Below, piece after piece: positions 35,484 through 48,248 of a stretch of DNA of 64,000 bases (position 1 is its first letter; every line of letters starts with the position of its first letter). This stretch comes from Garcia nutans (Eukaryota; Streptophyta; Magnoliopsida; Malpighiales; Euphorbiaceae). The position numbers and the translations under genes are program-made. The DNA lies in NCBI GenBank assembly GCA_947685225.1, contig CANTUV010000009.1, forward strand, positions 1,178,001 to 1,242,000, given 5' to 3'. The notes under the pieces are model-generated. The model did not search any database. It saw only the letters and a list, made by a program, of their open reading frames with translations, and was not told where the DNA came from.

Positions 35484-35628
35484 ATTATGGTAATCCCACA
35501 AGGATTGTGGGATTTAAGCTAAAAAAAATATATGGATTAATATATGATGAAAGACTATCACTAAGTGTCACTTAGACGATAATCTATATATTTTTTTCAT
35601 ACTAAATTCATGTGGGATTACCTTAATA
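35484..35628. repeat. Short inverted-repeat element (MITE-like)
   Basis: Terminal arms ATTATGGTAATCCCACA (35484-35500) and TGTGGGATTACCTTAAT (35611-35627) are inverted copies. The interior holds a second small palindrome (CTAAGTGTCACTTAG). About 145 bp, no ORF. The class is unknown because no clear target duplication is seen. Confidence 0.6.
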
Positions 35629-36297
35629 ATATTAAAATATGCAAAATTGATTAAAATTTGAATTAAATACTTACTCTTGATGATTTCACAATAGTTTTAA
35701 TTGAATTTTTTATTAATTCAAATATAAATCACCATTGGAAATATATTTCATTTCCACAACATTTTTACTCTAAAATGTTGTGTTTTTAATTGATGGAAAT
35801 TTAATTAGGAGAATTTTTTTCCTTTTTTCTTAATTTATTTTTCTTAGTATAAATATAAATATCAAGAATCATTTATCCAATTTCTATTATAGTTACATTG
35901 TATTGTTTGATATGATTAACTCTTCCAATGATTATAACTTTATTAATGAAGTCGGATTAATACATCATGAACGAGCGGATTCATCAAATTTTGGCTTTAA
36001 TAACAAAAAAGAAATATTTTTCTATTTTAAGGCCTTTTGTGCCTTGAAGAACAAGAAAACAAAGCATTCGATATCTCCAACACTTTTACATACATATAAA
36101 AATATATAATAAGAAAGAAACAAAAGGATTCGAAAACCCTTTTCAGAAAGAATGATTATAATATGAAAATGAGTTGTAGAATGATGTAAAACTTTAATAA
36201 AGAGATTTAATTCATTGCAGAGATCAGAAGAGAAAAAAAAAGATGGATGATCATATGCATGATGATGATATGTTCGATGCTTGTTATACATTGACAG

Positions 36298-36897
36298 CAG
36301 GGGCGAAGCCAGGCTTTGGAATAAAGGGGGGCGAAATTTTTTTTTGTAAATTTTAACTTTCCCTTAATTATTTGTTTCTCATTTTATTTTAATAGTATTT
36401 TATAAATTTATTAATTTATTAATAATATATTTTTATTATTAAAAAATAATTAATAAAAAAATATTAATATATATGTGTACAAAATTTTAAATTTATAAGA
36501 TTTTTCATAATAAAAGTAAAATAAAGAGAAAAAAAATTAAATAATGAATATAATTTCTTAAAAAATAATTAAAATAAATGAGTTATTTAATTTATTAAAT
36601 GTATTCAAATTAATTTAGTTAAAAAATTTATCTCTTTCTTTATTTTTTTTACATTTATATATTATTAATATTTTATCAATATTTTAAAATAAAACTATTG
36701 CATATAGAATAAATAATTTATTGTATTTTTTTTTACTTCTTGTAAAAATTAAAAAAAAGAGGGGGGTAATTTAAAATTCTTTTAAAAAATTAATAAATAA
36801 TTTAAATTTTTTTTAAAAATATTACATATATATAAAAATTTTCAAAAAGAGAAGGGGGGCAACTGCCCCCCTTCTCTTCAATGTCCCTTCGCCACTG
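36298..36897. mobile_element. Non-autonomous hAT element (Tip100-like ends), copy 1
   Basis: Begins CAGGGGCGAAGCC and ends GGGACATT-complement ...CTTCGCCACTG, so the terminal inverted repeats are CAGxGGCGAAG. A perfect 8-bp target duplication ATTGACAG flanks it (36290-36297 and 36898-36905), diagnostic of hAT transposition. Subterminal G7/C7-type blocks face each other (AAGGGGGGCG and GCCCCCCTT). It is 600 bp with no transposase ORF, and a sister copy lies at 47433-48033. Confidence 0.92.
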
Positions 36898-37329
36898 ATT
36901 GACAGAGAGAGGAAAAAAAAAGGATACCCAAAAAGAAGAAAAAGTTTTTTTTTTTAATCTTATCTTAAATGTCTTTACACGCACATAAATGGAACATCCA
37001 TGGCCATAGGCATGAAGAAGAGGATCTTGTTAAGGTGGGATGTTGATGGAAGTGTGTATTCTTTTTCATAAAGAAAGAAAAGTAATTTTTAGTCTTCTTA
37101 TTGATAAGAAGCCATTAATAAAAAAAGCCAATTCCTGATAATTTCAATAAGCTATCATCTTCCTTCTTTCCATAAATTAAGCTATATAGAGCAAAATATA
37201 TATATATATATATGTATTATTATTTTAAAATCATAATTTATTAATTAATATTAATCTAGGTAGTAATTATCCATGAAAAGTTTGGTATTAAAATTGGAGA
37301 GCTCAATTATGTATAAACCATTCTTTTAC

Positions 37330-38222
37330 TCTTCTTTTTCTCTCTTCCTCAATGAATCATTTCTCTCAATAGAGTTCCACCGCCGGCGTCGAATCCAGGC
37401 CTAGGCGGTAGCCCTAAATCTTTTGTTCATTTTCTCTTTATTTTTCGGCCCACACTTTTTTTTTATTTCTTCTATGTTTGTCCTATATATTTTGCTGAGA
37501 AGTATCTACAATCGATACTATAAGATAAAAACACCATTGTTTCTCTCATTTTTAGGCTCTCTAGAGCTCTTTGTTCATATTTTTCTCTTGAATCTTCATT
37601 TAGAGGGTTCTAAGTCCTCATCTTTAGACCAAAAAAAATCATATTACTAACTTTTTTTTATTCAATGTTCTTTTGTAAGATGGCTCATAATTTTTACTCC
37701 CTCCATCTTATCTCTCTTTGAGTTTCAGGAAGATGCCCCCATGAGTTCACGTAAATCCTTTTATCGGGTGTGGCTCTGTCCTTGGAGGATTTTATCTCCC
37801 TCTTTGGCCTCGGTTTAGGATCTCTGGTCCTTTCTTACCCTCAACTGCTTTAAGATTCGAGGATGCATGAAGGAGTAGAGGTGCTCGTTCTCTTTTCACA
37901 AACAAGCTTGGCTCTACTTTTCTTTTCAAAGTTTGGCCTGCCTCTTGTGCTTTATGGCCATTTTTTGGAGGGATCTCTAAAGCTGAGATCTTTATGCTCT
38001 ACTTTAAGGAGAACTTTGAAGATTGGTGTTTCATTTTTGTTGTGCTAGTGATAGTGTTGCTCTATTATATTTCTATTTCAATCCTGCTCATAGTGTTATT
38101 TGTTGTGATTTGTTTTCTATTATGTTTGTTTATGTTCTTTGGCTATGGTTTATATGTTTTCCTCTATTGGTCTCTGATGTACTATTGCTTTAGTTTTTAA
38201 TGAAATTTTCTTATATAAAAAA
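37330..38222 (+). mobile_element. LINE-derived element, uninterrupted copy
   Basis: A pyrimidine-rich left half and a right half ending TTTTTAATGAAATTTTCTTA plus an A-rich tail. Both halves match the split element at 13270-13646 and 17703-18126. At ~0.85 kb it lacks endonuclease and RT, so it is either a deletion derivative joining LINE 5' and 3' UTRs or a short non-autonomous family. Small ORFs (37423-37650, 37863-38048, 37994-38200) show no domain. Confidence 0.6.
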
Positions 38223-38774
38223 AGTATATGTATAAACCAATTTAGCATGTAGAATTATATTAGTTTTAGAAACTCCTCAAATGTTAACCAGATCAAGATA
38301 GTTTTTAATGACCTAGTTGATATTTGTAAATTTTTGATATGAATTGGGTCAAACGAATTTAAGAAGTTTGGAAAATATCCCATATTAGACGAACAAATTA
38401 AAAGCTTGGAGAAATTTCACACTAAATCAAGAACAAATTATGAGCGTGAATTATACAGGACGAAAGAAATCCATCATGAGATAAAAATTGAGATGAAAAT
38501 AAATTAAAATTACACAAGAAATTGAAAGGGAAACATTGAGAACTAAGACGTTAAAGAGTTTAATTATATATAAACATATTCAACATTTATTGGATTATAT
38601 CTTTGATGTCGGCCTGAATGTCTTGCTGATATGTAATGAGTTTTCTAAACTTCATATTTACCTTTTTTTTCCATCAATGATGAAAAGATTTGCAACTTAA
38701 TTTAGATTTCTATTATTCTTCTCATCTTATAATTACAATTCTTAGATCTTTTAAAAGTTGAATATATTTACTTT

Positions 38775-39578
38775 TGTTGAAATTTGTGGACTTCCATAGC
38801 CTTTCAATAGCTTGGGCTTGATTCACATGTTGAAAGTGTTGGATTTGTAACATTTACACATTAGACTTCTTTAATAATTGGGCTTCTTCTCATAAGATGA
38901 GCTCCGCGTATGACAAAATGGCCTAAGCTATTTTGTCTTGGAACAACCCATTATTATATGCTCTTTTTGTTTTCTTTATTTTTCAATGTGGGACTATAAT
39001 ATCACACATGCTCTAACACTCTCCCTTAAGTATAACTGGGCTAGGCTTATTCTCTTTTTGGCCTAGTTGTCACTTGGATATTTCTTTTATGCCTTGATTA
39101 GATTGGATCTTGACTCTCCATGGGCTTAGATGATCTTTACTTTAGTCTTCAACTTTAAATAAAATGGATATTGGCATTTTATTGGGCTCAGAGGATCCTT
39201 ACCACAAGCTTTCTGACGTGAGCATGTGTTCTAAGTTTCAGAGGTCTCAAGTCACATTATATTTGTGTTTGAGCTTGTATTCTTTGAATTTTAGAGGCCA
39301 CGGGTCCATCAATTTACAGGTCCAGGATCATCGAGGATAAAGCCATTTGGTCTCTAATACCATGTTGAAATTTGTGGACTTTCATATGCCTTCAATAGCT
39401 TAGACTTAATTCATATGTTGGAAGTGTTGGATTTATAATATTTACACATTGAGCTTCTTTAATAATTAGGCTTCTTCTAAGCCATTTTGTCTTGAAATAA
39501 CTTATTATTACATGCCCTTTTTCTTTTTTTTTTTTTATTTTTCTAATGTGGGACTAGAATACCACACATGCTTCAATA
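38775..39578 (-). mobile_element. TRIM (miniature LTR retrotransposon) A, complete
   Basis: Two LTRs, 38775-39018 (244 bp) and 39363-39578 (216 bp), both starting TGTTGAAATTTGTGGACTT, enclose a ~344-bp interior with no ORF. The complement of a primer-binding site (TCTCTAATACCA, 39351-39362) abuts the right LTR, and the complement of a polypurine tract (CTCTCCCTTAAG, 39019-39030) abuts the left LTR, so the element is on the minus strand. A 5-bp target duplication ACTTT flanks it (38770-38774 and 39579-39583). LTR divergence includes a ~30-bp deletion in the right copy. It lies close downstream of the LINE-derived element. Confidence 0.92.
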
Positions 39579-39582
39579 ACTT

Positions 39583-39583
<1 letters not shown>

Positions 39584-39616
<33 letters not shown>

Positions 39617-41820
39617 GGATCTCCATTTATGTGAATCAATATTCATAAGCCACATATTGATTCTCTCTATTAATTCTTCTTGTATGCAAATTTAAATTAC
39701 ATAACAAATATATACAGATTTATCTAAATTTATAACAATTACATTATTTATTCTTAAAATTTAATGGTGTGACCATCAAATTTTGTCATAATAATTAAAT
39801 TAGATGAAAATTTTTAATTTTTATGACAATTAATAAATATTGCCAATAATTATCTTTTATATGACAACAAAATAAATTGTCATAATCTTGGTTGCCCATA
39901 TATAAATTAATCTTCGTAACTTGTACATTAATTTATGACAATGAAATTATCTAACACATATTTTTTTGAGGTTAATTACACCGGTAGTCCTTGGTTTTTT
40001 ATCTTATTTCAATTAAATTTTTAAACTTCATTTTGTAAATATAAAATCTCTAAACTTTTAATTTTATTCCAATAAAATTTTTGAGATTGTTTTCTAACAA
40101 CTATAATGCATCGTGATAAATTCAAATTTATCTCGACTCTCGCATATATTTTTTTAGCAGATATAAAAATCTATTTTCAACAAACTTAAAATTATCTATT
40201 TTGCCTTTAATTTTTGACACACGAACATAAAATGAGGTAGAATTGAATTTTTTTTTTATTTATTGACACGTGAAGATATCTTGCTACCACATAATATTTT
40301 AATTGTCAAAAAATAATTTTAAAAATTTTATTAGAATAAAATCAAAAGTTTAGAAATTTATAATAAAAAAAATTACTATAAATCACAGCAACTTTTAACC
40401 ACCAAATTATTACCTATAATTTGGTGATCACAATATTCTGTTAAAATTTTTTTTTTTTGACAACTTTTGCATTCGATTTCAAATTTGGACAAATTTGTGG
40501 TTTAAATTGGAACTCATAAATAGATATTATGTTTAATTTTAATGTACATTTACAGCACCACCTAAAAAAAGTTTTATTCTAAAACTACTACAACAAATAA
40601 AAATATTTACATTTTTACAAAAAAAAAAATTTACAGTAAAATTTTAAAAATAATTCACTCTTTAATAAAAAAATATTTTTTTAAAAAATACATCTTCTCT
40701 CACTATAATTAATATTTTACTTCAATTTTTATCTTTTCTTTTCAAACTTCATAATAAAATAAAAATATTCTAATAAAATAATCAAAATTAATATTTTAAA
40801 TTCTTTTTTAGCATATAAAAATTAATTATTACAAAAAAAATTTTAATTTTAATTACGAAAAATAAAATAATACTCACAAAAAAATTAAAATTTAAAAATA
40901 TATAAAAATATATTAATAAAAATCATTAAATTTATTTTTAAATAAATTTTACATATTATACATATAAAAAATAGGGATAACTAAAATTATCTGAATCTGA
41001 CTGACCCGAGCACAATCTTACCAACCTGACCAACCATGTGAGTTTAAACTGATTGAGTTGGTCAGTTTTAACTTATATATTTATTAATAAATCTTATCGA
41101 ACTCGACAAACCCCACCGAATATACTCAAAATGGTCGATTTTTAAAGAAAGATTTTTTTGACCAACCGATTAATAATGGTCAAATTGGCCAACCGCTAAA
41201 ATCAAATTAATCTGACCACTGCACATCCTTAATAAAAAATTAAAAATATATTAATTCTATTATTCAGATGTTGTGTAGATTTTTTGTAGATATTATATAT
41301 GTTCGGTAGGGTTTTGATAGATGTTATAAAAGTTTGATAGATATTATGTATATATTATATATTTATTTGTGTATATTATATATATTTTATGTAAATATTA
41401 TTTGGATATTATATGAATTTAAAATTAAAAAAATAAAATTAAAAAAATATTTTGTAGATACTTAAAAGATGTTTAGTAAATATTTAGTAAATATTTTATA
41501 GGTGTATAGATATTTATAGATACTTAATATATATATTATATATATTATTATTTATTATATATGTATTATATATATATATTTATTAAATATATAACTTTAA
41601 AAATTACTCTTAAATAAATAAATATAGAAATTAAAAAAAATGAAAATGAAAAACATACAACGAGTGTTAACGTATTTGAAAAAAAAGAGTCCAGCCGTAA
41701 TATTGAAAAACAAAAGTCAAAGTGATATGCCCAATGGAATTTCCTCTAATTTTAATTAATTAATTCAAATCAGCCATGAAAAATAACCATGCATGCATGG
41801 ATTATAAAACTGAAATACAG
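39584..41820. other. AT-rich stretch without a gene
   Basis: (AT)n at 39598-39615 and a (TATA)n-rich zone at 41340-41590. A less AT-rich patch at 40980-41230 carries repeated GACC/CCAAC words and may be an old repeat, but I see no defined ends. Confidence 0.5.
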
Positions 41821-43013
41821 CAGAGCCAAGCCAAATTTTTTAATTTCAATTTAGTATAAAATAATTGAATTTAAATTTTAATTAAGCCTTGAGTTGAATT
41901 TAAATTCATATTAAGTCAGATCATTTATAATATATTTTGAGTTTGAACTCAACCTCAATTTAACTAAATTTATTTTAGTATCTATTTTTTATTCATCTTT
42001 TTTATTTTTTCATAACAGAAATACTAAAATTAATAATATTTTTATAAAGAATGAAAAATATAATTATGTATTAATAAAATTAAAATATTAAAATATTATA
42101 ATTTTATATTCTATTATAAATTAATAAGTTATTGAATTATTTATATTATTTATAGGTTGTACTAAATATTTTTAAATATTTAGTATATATACGTTAAGCC
42201 ATTATATTTTTATAGTATTATTAATTACATAATCATTTATTTTTATAAATTGTATTATATAAAAAATAAAAAGATTATATGATGCAATTTATTTTTTCAA
42301 AATAATAAATTTATTCTTCCAAATGAGATATGTAATTTCATATATAAATTAAATTATATATTATTTTTAATTTTTATTCTAAAATTGATATTAATAATCA
42401 TAGATTTAACAATATTATTTGTATTTAAATTAAATTATTCAAAAATATATTTTGTAAACCATATAATTTTCATCACTTAAGTATGATTTTTTTTAATTTT
42501 AGAAAAATATTATAATATATTTTAATATATTCACTATATTTTATAATTATTCATATTTCATGAATAATAATAAATAATATAAAATAATTATAAAAATTAA
42601 CTTGATTAATAAAAAATTATTATTTTTATTGAATGAAATATAATTCTCATCATGTTATTATAGATAAATAAATGAGAAATTTTTCATCCATAAATATTTT
42701 AATTCATGAATTTATCAAAATAACATATTAAAAAAAGAAAAATATAATATTAATTTTATGAGAATAGATCTACTAAAATTAAACCTATATCATATTATTT
42801 TAAACCATTAATATATAATTTATTAACGAATCAACCCAAATATAAAAATATAAAAAATTAGATATAGACTCGTAGATTACAATTGTCACATTTTAATTAT
42901 TATCATATGAAGAGCAATAATGTTAAAAAAAATTATTTTTATTTAATTTTATTTTAAATTTTTTTACTTTAAAATTTTGATAATCACTTACTTAAATTTT
43001 GGTTTCGTCACTG
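41821..43013. mobile_element. Possible non-autonomous hAT-like element
   Basis: The left end CAGAGCCAAGCCAAATTT and the complement of the right end CAGTGACGAAACCAAAATTT agree at about three quarters of positions. The interior (42360-42540) matches 46750-46950 of another element. No matching 8-bp duplication is visible, so the call rests on termini and interior similarity only. Confidence 0.4.
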
Positions 43014-45980
43014 ATCATGAGTTAACAATGAATATTTATTAACTTATATTTAACTCATTTAATAAATAAATAAATTAAATTTGAGCTACCAAAGTGAGAT
43101 TTAAGCTAAATGTAAATAACTTAGCTCATTTACTACATTACCTGTATGCGCATTCATCTTTTTCTCTTTTATTTGCACATTGTTGGTATTAATCATCATC
43201 AACTCTGGCATTTAGCTCATGTCCAAAAAAAGAAAAAAAAAACTTTGGCATTTAGCAATGATACAGATCCAATCTCACACGGTCAGTTGTTGACCCTTCT
43301 AGCATCAGATATTGTGCATTAAGATTTGGCTCCCACATAGATTTTTATAAAGTTTGAAAGCTCGATTACCAGTTTAGTTTGAAAATTACCTAAAGCAAAT
43401 TAATAAAATTATATATTATTTCCCGATTCAAATTGATAAAAAACAGTCTATATTTCAAAAAAAAATTAATAAAATAATAGTTCAGTAAATTCTATTGACA
43501 TATAATATTGAATATAAAGAGCTTTATAATATTATTACAACTAGTTACAGCAAAAGCATTCCCATCGCAACTTGGCCAAAGCTAAGACAAAAGGCCAGCA
43601 GGCAGCAGTGTCCTACAGAAAAAAAAAAACAAAAAAAAGTAATAATTAAAGAAGATAGTATAATTAATATATATATATAAAGAAAGATTTGATTAAACGA
43701 CCAACTAACTTTTTGAAGTGTTTTTGGCCGAATTGGATTGAATTTGACTTCCACTGGCAGTTTAGTCCAAAAAATATTTTAGCTGCGAACTATAGCCCGT
43801 GGTCTGACCCTAAATTCAATCAAATGGAGTCACTTTAGGCCTGATCAGATTCAAATCGGGTTAGGTTGGCCATTTTTTTAAATTAAAAAAATTGAAGGAT
43901 AATTTTTAAAAAAAAAATTCAATAAAATTTATCCATAAATATTACTTTAAAATTTATTATATCAAATTATATCTAATAATATATAAATTATTATATCAAT
44001 ATTTATAATAACTAAATTATTTAATTATTTAGTTATTTAATTATTTATTTTATTATTCAAGTAAAAAAATATAAAATATAAAAATTATTTCTCATGGATT
44101 AAATTTTTAAAAGTTTCAAATATCATAAAATACATATAATATTTTAAATTTTTAAATTTTTTATATGAAATTTAAATTATCAAAATATATATTTTTAAAA
44201 AATATAAAAACATTACCTCGGGCCGAATCGGGCTGATCCGAGAATTTTCAACCTCAATTCGAAGTTCAACCCGAGCATAATTCGTGTTTAAATTTAAAAT
44301 TTGTGACTCGATCCTATTATAAATTTGGGCCGGTCCAATCCAGCCTAAACTCTTCTTATTTTTTTGGGTCACAAACTTTTTAAACACCCCTATCAACTTC
44401 AATGGAAGTTGCAAATGAAGTGTACTGAAGTGCTCATTCACTTTATAAAGTTATTTTTTTTTTCAAATAACAACGAGACATTTCCATATAGAATATAACA
44501 AATATATAAACAAGTGGACTTCTTGTTGTTGGCTTCAGAAATCAAAACAATATTATTGCTTTCTCAATTTCTTCCAAATGTTTATTGAAGAAGACGTATA
44601 TGCATGTACAAGACAAAAAGAGACAATAAATTAAAACTTAAGTTCCCATTGCTTTCGAAAAAAGTAATTTAATTTTGCATTTATACAATTTGGTTTGAAA
44701 AATCTAGTATATGACGTAATTAAATAGTTCTAACATATTCATTTGTCCGTATATTAGAGTTAATTAAGACTGTTAATCCCTCAAATTTTTGTTTCCTTAG
44801 TGAAGTAGTCAATCAATCATTATATATATATATAGCTTATTAATTACCTAGAGATACATTAACAATAATAGATTATAGAAAAATAGTATGTTATGAATTA
44901 CCAACAATATAAATAAATAAATAAAATTATTTTAATAGTATTTAACGAGTATCCTTAATTCACTAATTTAAATTAGTCCGTTCAAATTAAATTAATTAAG
45001 AATAAAATTAAATAATAAAAGTAATGTAAAAAATGTTTTGGAATTATATTTAGTTCATTTTTTTTAGGATATGTAATTAATGATCCAACCTAGAACTGAT
45101 TTCCAACAATTTGTTGTTTTATGATTCAAAATTTGTCTAAAATGATAACCAAAATTATTTATATAGTATTGAATTGGTTATAATATAAATTAATTTTCTA
45201 CACTTTTTTTTTATATTTTTTATGTGGAATTTTTTTCTCCTATTTGTGGCATTCTAATTTAATCTTCATGAACTAACAAATTATCATCTTATATAAGAAG
45301 TACATTCTGATCATCGATATATTATATGATAGAACAGGTGATTCTACGTGGGCGAATATTCTATAGTTGAAATGATAAAATAATTAAATAAAAATATATG
45401 ATGATATTTTTTTAAAAAATATATATTTTAAAATTTTGTTTTATGAACCTCTAATTTTTCAGTAATAAAAATATAAAAAATATGTCATTAACTCATTGGT
45501 TTGTTCTTTTAAATAGAATATTTAGTTAGAATCATCATCATATTATATCAGAAAAAAATTTGATTTTGATAAGCATTTAAAGAGGAAATATTTTAATAAT
45601 TACTCCAAAATGTTATAAATTATTCAATTTAAAAACATTTTTTTAGGAATTTAAAAACATATTCAATCACTATCAATTGAACTAAAAAATTAGATACTAT
45701 TCCTAAAAAAATAATAGAATAATTTAAATTTTGTTGTGTCGGATGCATTAAAAGTTATATTACTTAAAATATAAAATAGAATGCCATGTTTTCTTTTAAA
45801 GGAAAATAGAATGTCATGTTATTGATGAAAAATATATTTAGCCATTCATTCATGCATTTTATGGAAATACACCGGGTAGTTTTACACCATTTTAAACTAA
45901 AACTTTAAAATATTAAATTTATAATTTTTTATTTATATATTTCTCGCTAAATTTATTTTTTTCAACATAAATTTCTCATA
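43014..45980. other. AT-rich stretch without a gene
   Basis: A patch at 43735-44410 is less AT-rich and has CCGATTCGGGC-type words at both ends, perhaps an old inverted-repeat element. The ORFs at 43545-43754 and 44172-44441 have no recognisable domain. Confidence 0.45.
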
Positions 45981-46193
45981 CATTCAAGAGCTTACAAGGT
46001 TATCTCTTTTCTCTCTCATCTAATATACTTTCTCTCTCAATTTCAATTTTAGATCTAGGGTTATCGCGGACTACATAGCTATCAAAAATCTTTTTTTTCC
46101 CCTTACCTTTTGTTGTTCTCAAAAGATTTATGGTTTGTGTTTTTTTTTTCCTCCCTAGATTTAGCTATTTTATGATTTTTTTGTCACTCATCT

Positions 46194-46224
46194 CAGGGGT
46201 AGAACCAAGGGGGTCATATGATCC

Positions 46225-46260
<36 letters not shown>

Positions 46261-46350
46261 TTATTTTAATAAATTAGTCACTCTCTCTTTAGACCCTCTC
46301 ATTAAAAACCTTTCATATTTAGATTTTTTTTCCAATAATAATAACTGTCA

Positions 46351-46386
<36 letters not shown>

Positions 46387-47064
46387 TCAAATATATAACC
46401 TTTCATTATAGTCTTAATCTTTTTTAAAATAATTATTACTTTTAATTGTTATTTTTAATTATACTTTTAATTGAGATATAATTTTAATTCATCTTTCATA
46501 AAAAATTTCAACTAATAGTTTTGAGAAAGATCAAGAAAATTGAAATAATAAATTGCATGATAAATTAATAAAAAAATTAAAAATTATCAAATAATAACAT
46601 AAAAGTGTATTTGAAGTTTTCTAGCCCTTATAAGTTACAACTTCAACTTAAATAAGAAATATGTACTCATTGTTATGATGATACTGACATATATAAATTT
46701 ATGTTTCATTCTATGTAATATATATGTGTATATTTTAAATTAATAAATCTACTCCACCTATTTAATATCTTCAATTATTTCCAATTTGCATCATAAAGTT
46801 AGTATTAATAATAATAGATTTAACAATAATATATGAGTTTATCATAAATCATTCAAAAATATGTCTTATAAGCTATATAATTCCGCCCCTTAAATGTGAT
46901 TTTTTTATTTTTAGGAGAATATTATAGTATATTTTACTATATCCGATGTATTCAATAGTTTTTTTTTATATTTTGTTCAATTTTACCTTAATTTATTCAC
47001 AATAAATTTATACGTTGAGTATAATTTTTTTTTTTTAATTTTGACCCCTCGGTAGAACCATAGT
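46194..47064. mobile_element. Possible non-autonomous hAT-like element
   Basis: Starts CAGGGGTAGAACCAAGGGGG; the complement of its right end reads CTATGGTTCTACCGAGGGGT, an imperfect inverted repeat of hAT character. The interior is shared with 42360-42540. It holds an (AT)15 run (46229-46258) and a (ATT)12 run (46351-46386). I could not find an 8-bp duplication. Confidence 0.45.
46229..46386. repeat. Two microsatellites: (AT)n and (ATT)n
   Basis: (AT)15 occupies 46229-46258 and (ATT)12 occupies 46351-46386, both uninterrupted and therefore likely to be polymorphic. Confidence 0.9.
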
Positions 47065-47432
47065 AATTTAGTCTAAACTAAAGGCTTTATTCCTATGATG
47101 ATGTATTTTTTGGCTGGCACATATTTTGTGTAAGGAGCATAGCCTTATCCATGTAAGATGGTGTTTCACCATTTTCGGGTGTTGTTTCTCATATTCCTCT
47201 TCTTGATGAAGAGTTTATGGTGTTCAAAATGCAAGCTAAAGGTCAAGTTGACAGAATAAATCTCTTGGCTTTGTCCTTTCCTTTTCTGAGTATCGAAACT
47301 CAGTTGCAATTATTAGGCATACATCGTCATACAAAGCCTAATTTAAAGTATTATTTCTGGAAGTCGTTTTGCTCCTTAAAGACTCAAACTTTTGCATTTA
47401 GGGTTTATTTGTTGGTTTTGAAGCTCTGATCC

Positions 47433-48033
47433 CAAGGGCAAAGTCAGGCTTTGGAATAAAGGGGGGTAAAATTTTTTTTTTGCAAATTCTAGCTTCCCCG
47501 TAATTATTTTTCTAATTTTATTTTAACAGTATTTTATAAATTTATAAATTTATAAATAATATATTTTTATTATTAAAAAATAATTAATAAAAAAATATTA
47601 ATATATATGTGTACAAAATTTTAAATTTATAAGATTTTTCATAATAAAAATAAAATAAAGAGAAAAAAAAATTAAATAATGAATATAATTTCTTAAAAAT
47701 AATTAAAATAAATGAGTTATTTAATTCATTAAATGTGTTCAAATTAATTTAGTTGAAAAATTTATCCCTTTCTTTATTTTTTTTTGTATTTGTATATTAT
47801 TAATATTTTGTCAATATTTTAAAAGAGAACTATTATATATAGAATAAATAATTTATTGTATTTTTTTTACTTCTTGTAAAAATTAAAAAAAAAGAGGGAG
47901 GTAATTTAAATTTTTTTTTTAAAAATAATAAATAATTTAAATTTTTTAAAAAAATATTATATATATATATATAAATTTTAAAAAAGAGAAAGGGGCAACT
48001 ACCCCCCTTCTCTTCAACATAACATCGCCCTTG
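47433..48033. mobile_element. Non-autonomous hAT element, copy 2
   Basis: Sister of 36298-36897: same length, same interior from AGTCAGGCTTTGGAATAAAG onward. The ends are CAAGGGCAAAG and CATCGCCCTTG. The flanking 8 bp read TCTGATCC (47425-47432) and TCTGGTCC (48034-48041), matching at 7 of 8. Both ends have drifted from CAGGGGCG to CAAGGGC(G/A). Confidence 0.88.
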
Positions 48034-48041
48034 TCTGGTCC

Positions 48042-48248
48042 TTAGTACTAAAATTTTATCTTATTAGTTTACTACTTCTCTGCTTTTGTTTGAAATGTAT
48101 GCATCAGTGTTACCATAGGATGACCTCCTATTTTTGTTCTAGATTTGTTGAAGTGTTTAATCACGTCGACTCTTTTTTTTTTCTTTTTCTTTTTTTGTAA
48201 CATTTGCTTTCTTAATAATAAAACTCTTTTATAATGAAAAAAAGAAGA
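48042..48248 (+). mobile_element. LINE 3' end relic
   Basis: A T-rich run followed by TTAATAATAAAACTCTTTTA and an A-rich tail resembles the 3' ends of the other LINE-type copies here. The part before the hAT insertion (47065-47424) probably belongs to the same remnant, but no RT is left. Confidence 0.45.

Noticed and set aside
35903..36291. Opposing ORFs of 68 and 89 codons
   Set aside because: Low-complexity, AT-driven frames with no recognisable domain.
40980..41230. Possible old element with GACC/CCAAC words
   Set aside because: No terminal repeats or second copy could be defined.
43735..44441. Possible inverted-repeat element and a minus ORF of 89 codons
   Set aside because: The end similarity is too weak and no target duplication is visible; the ORF is rich in N, I and L without a domain.
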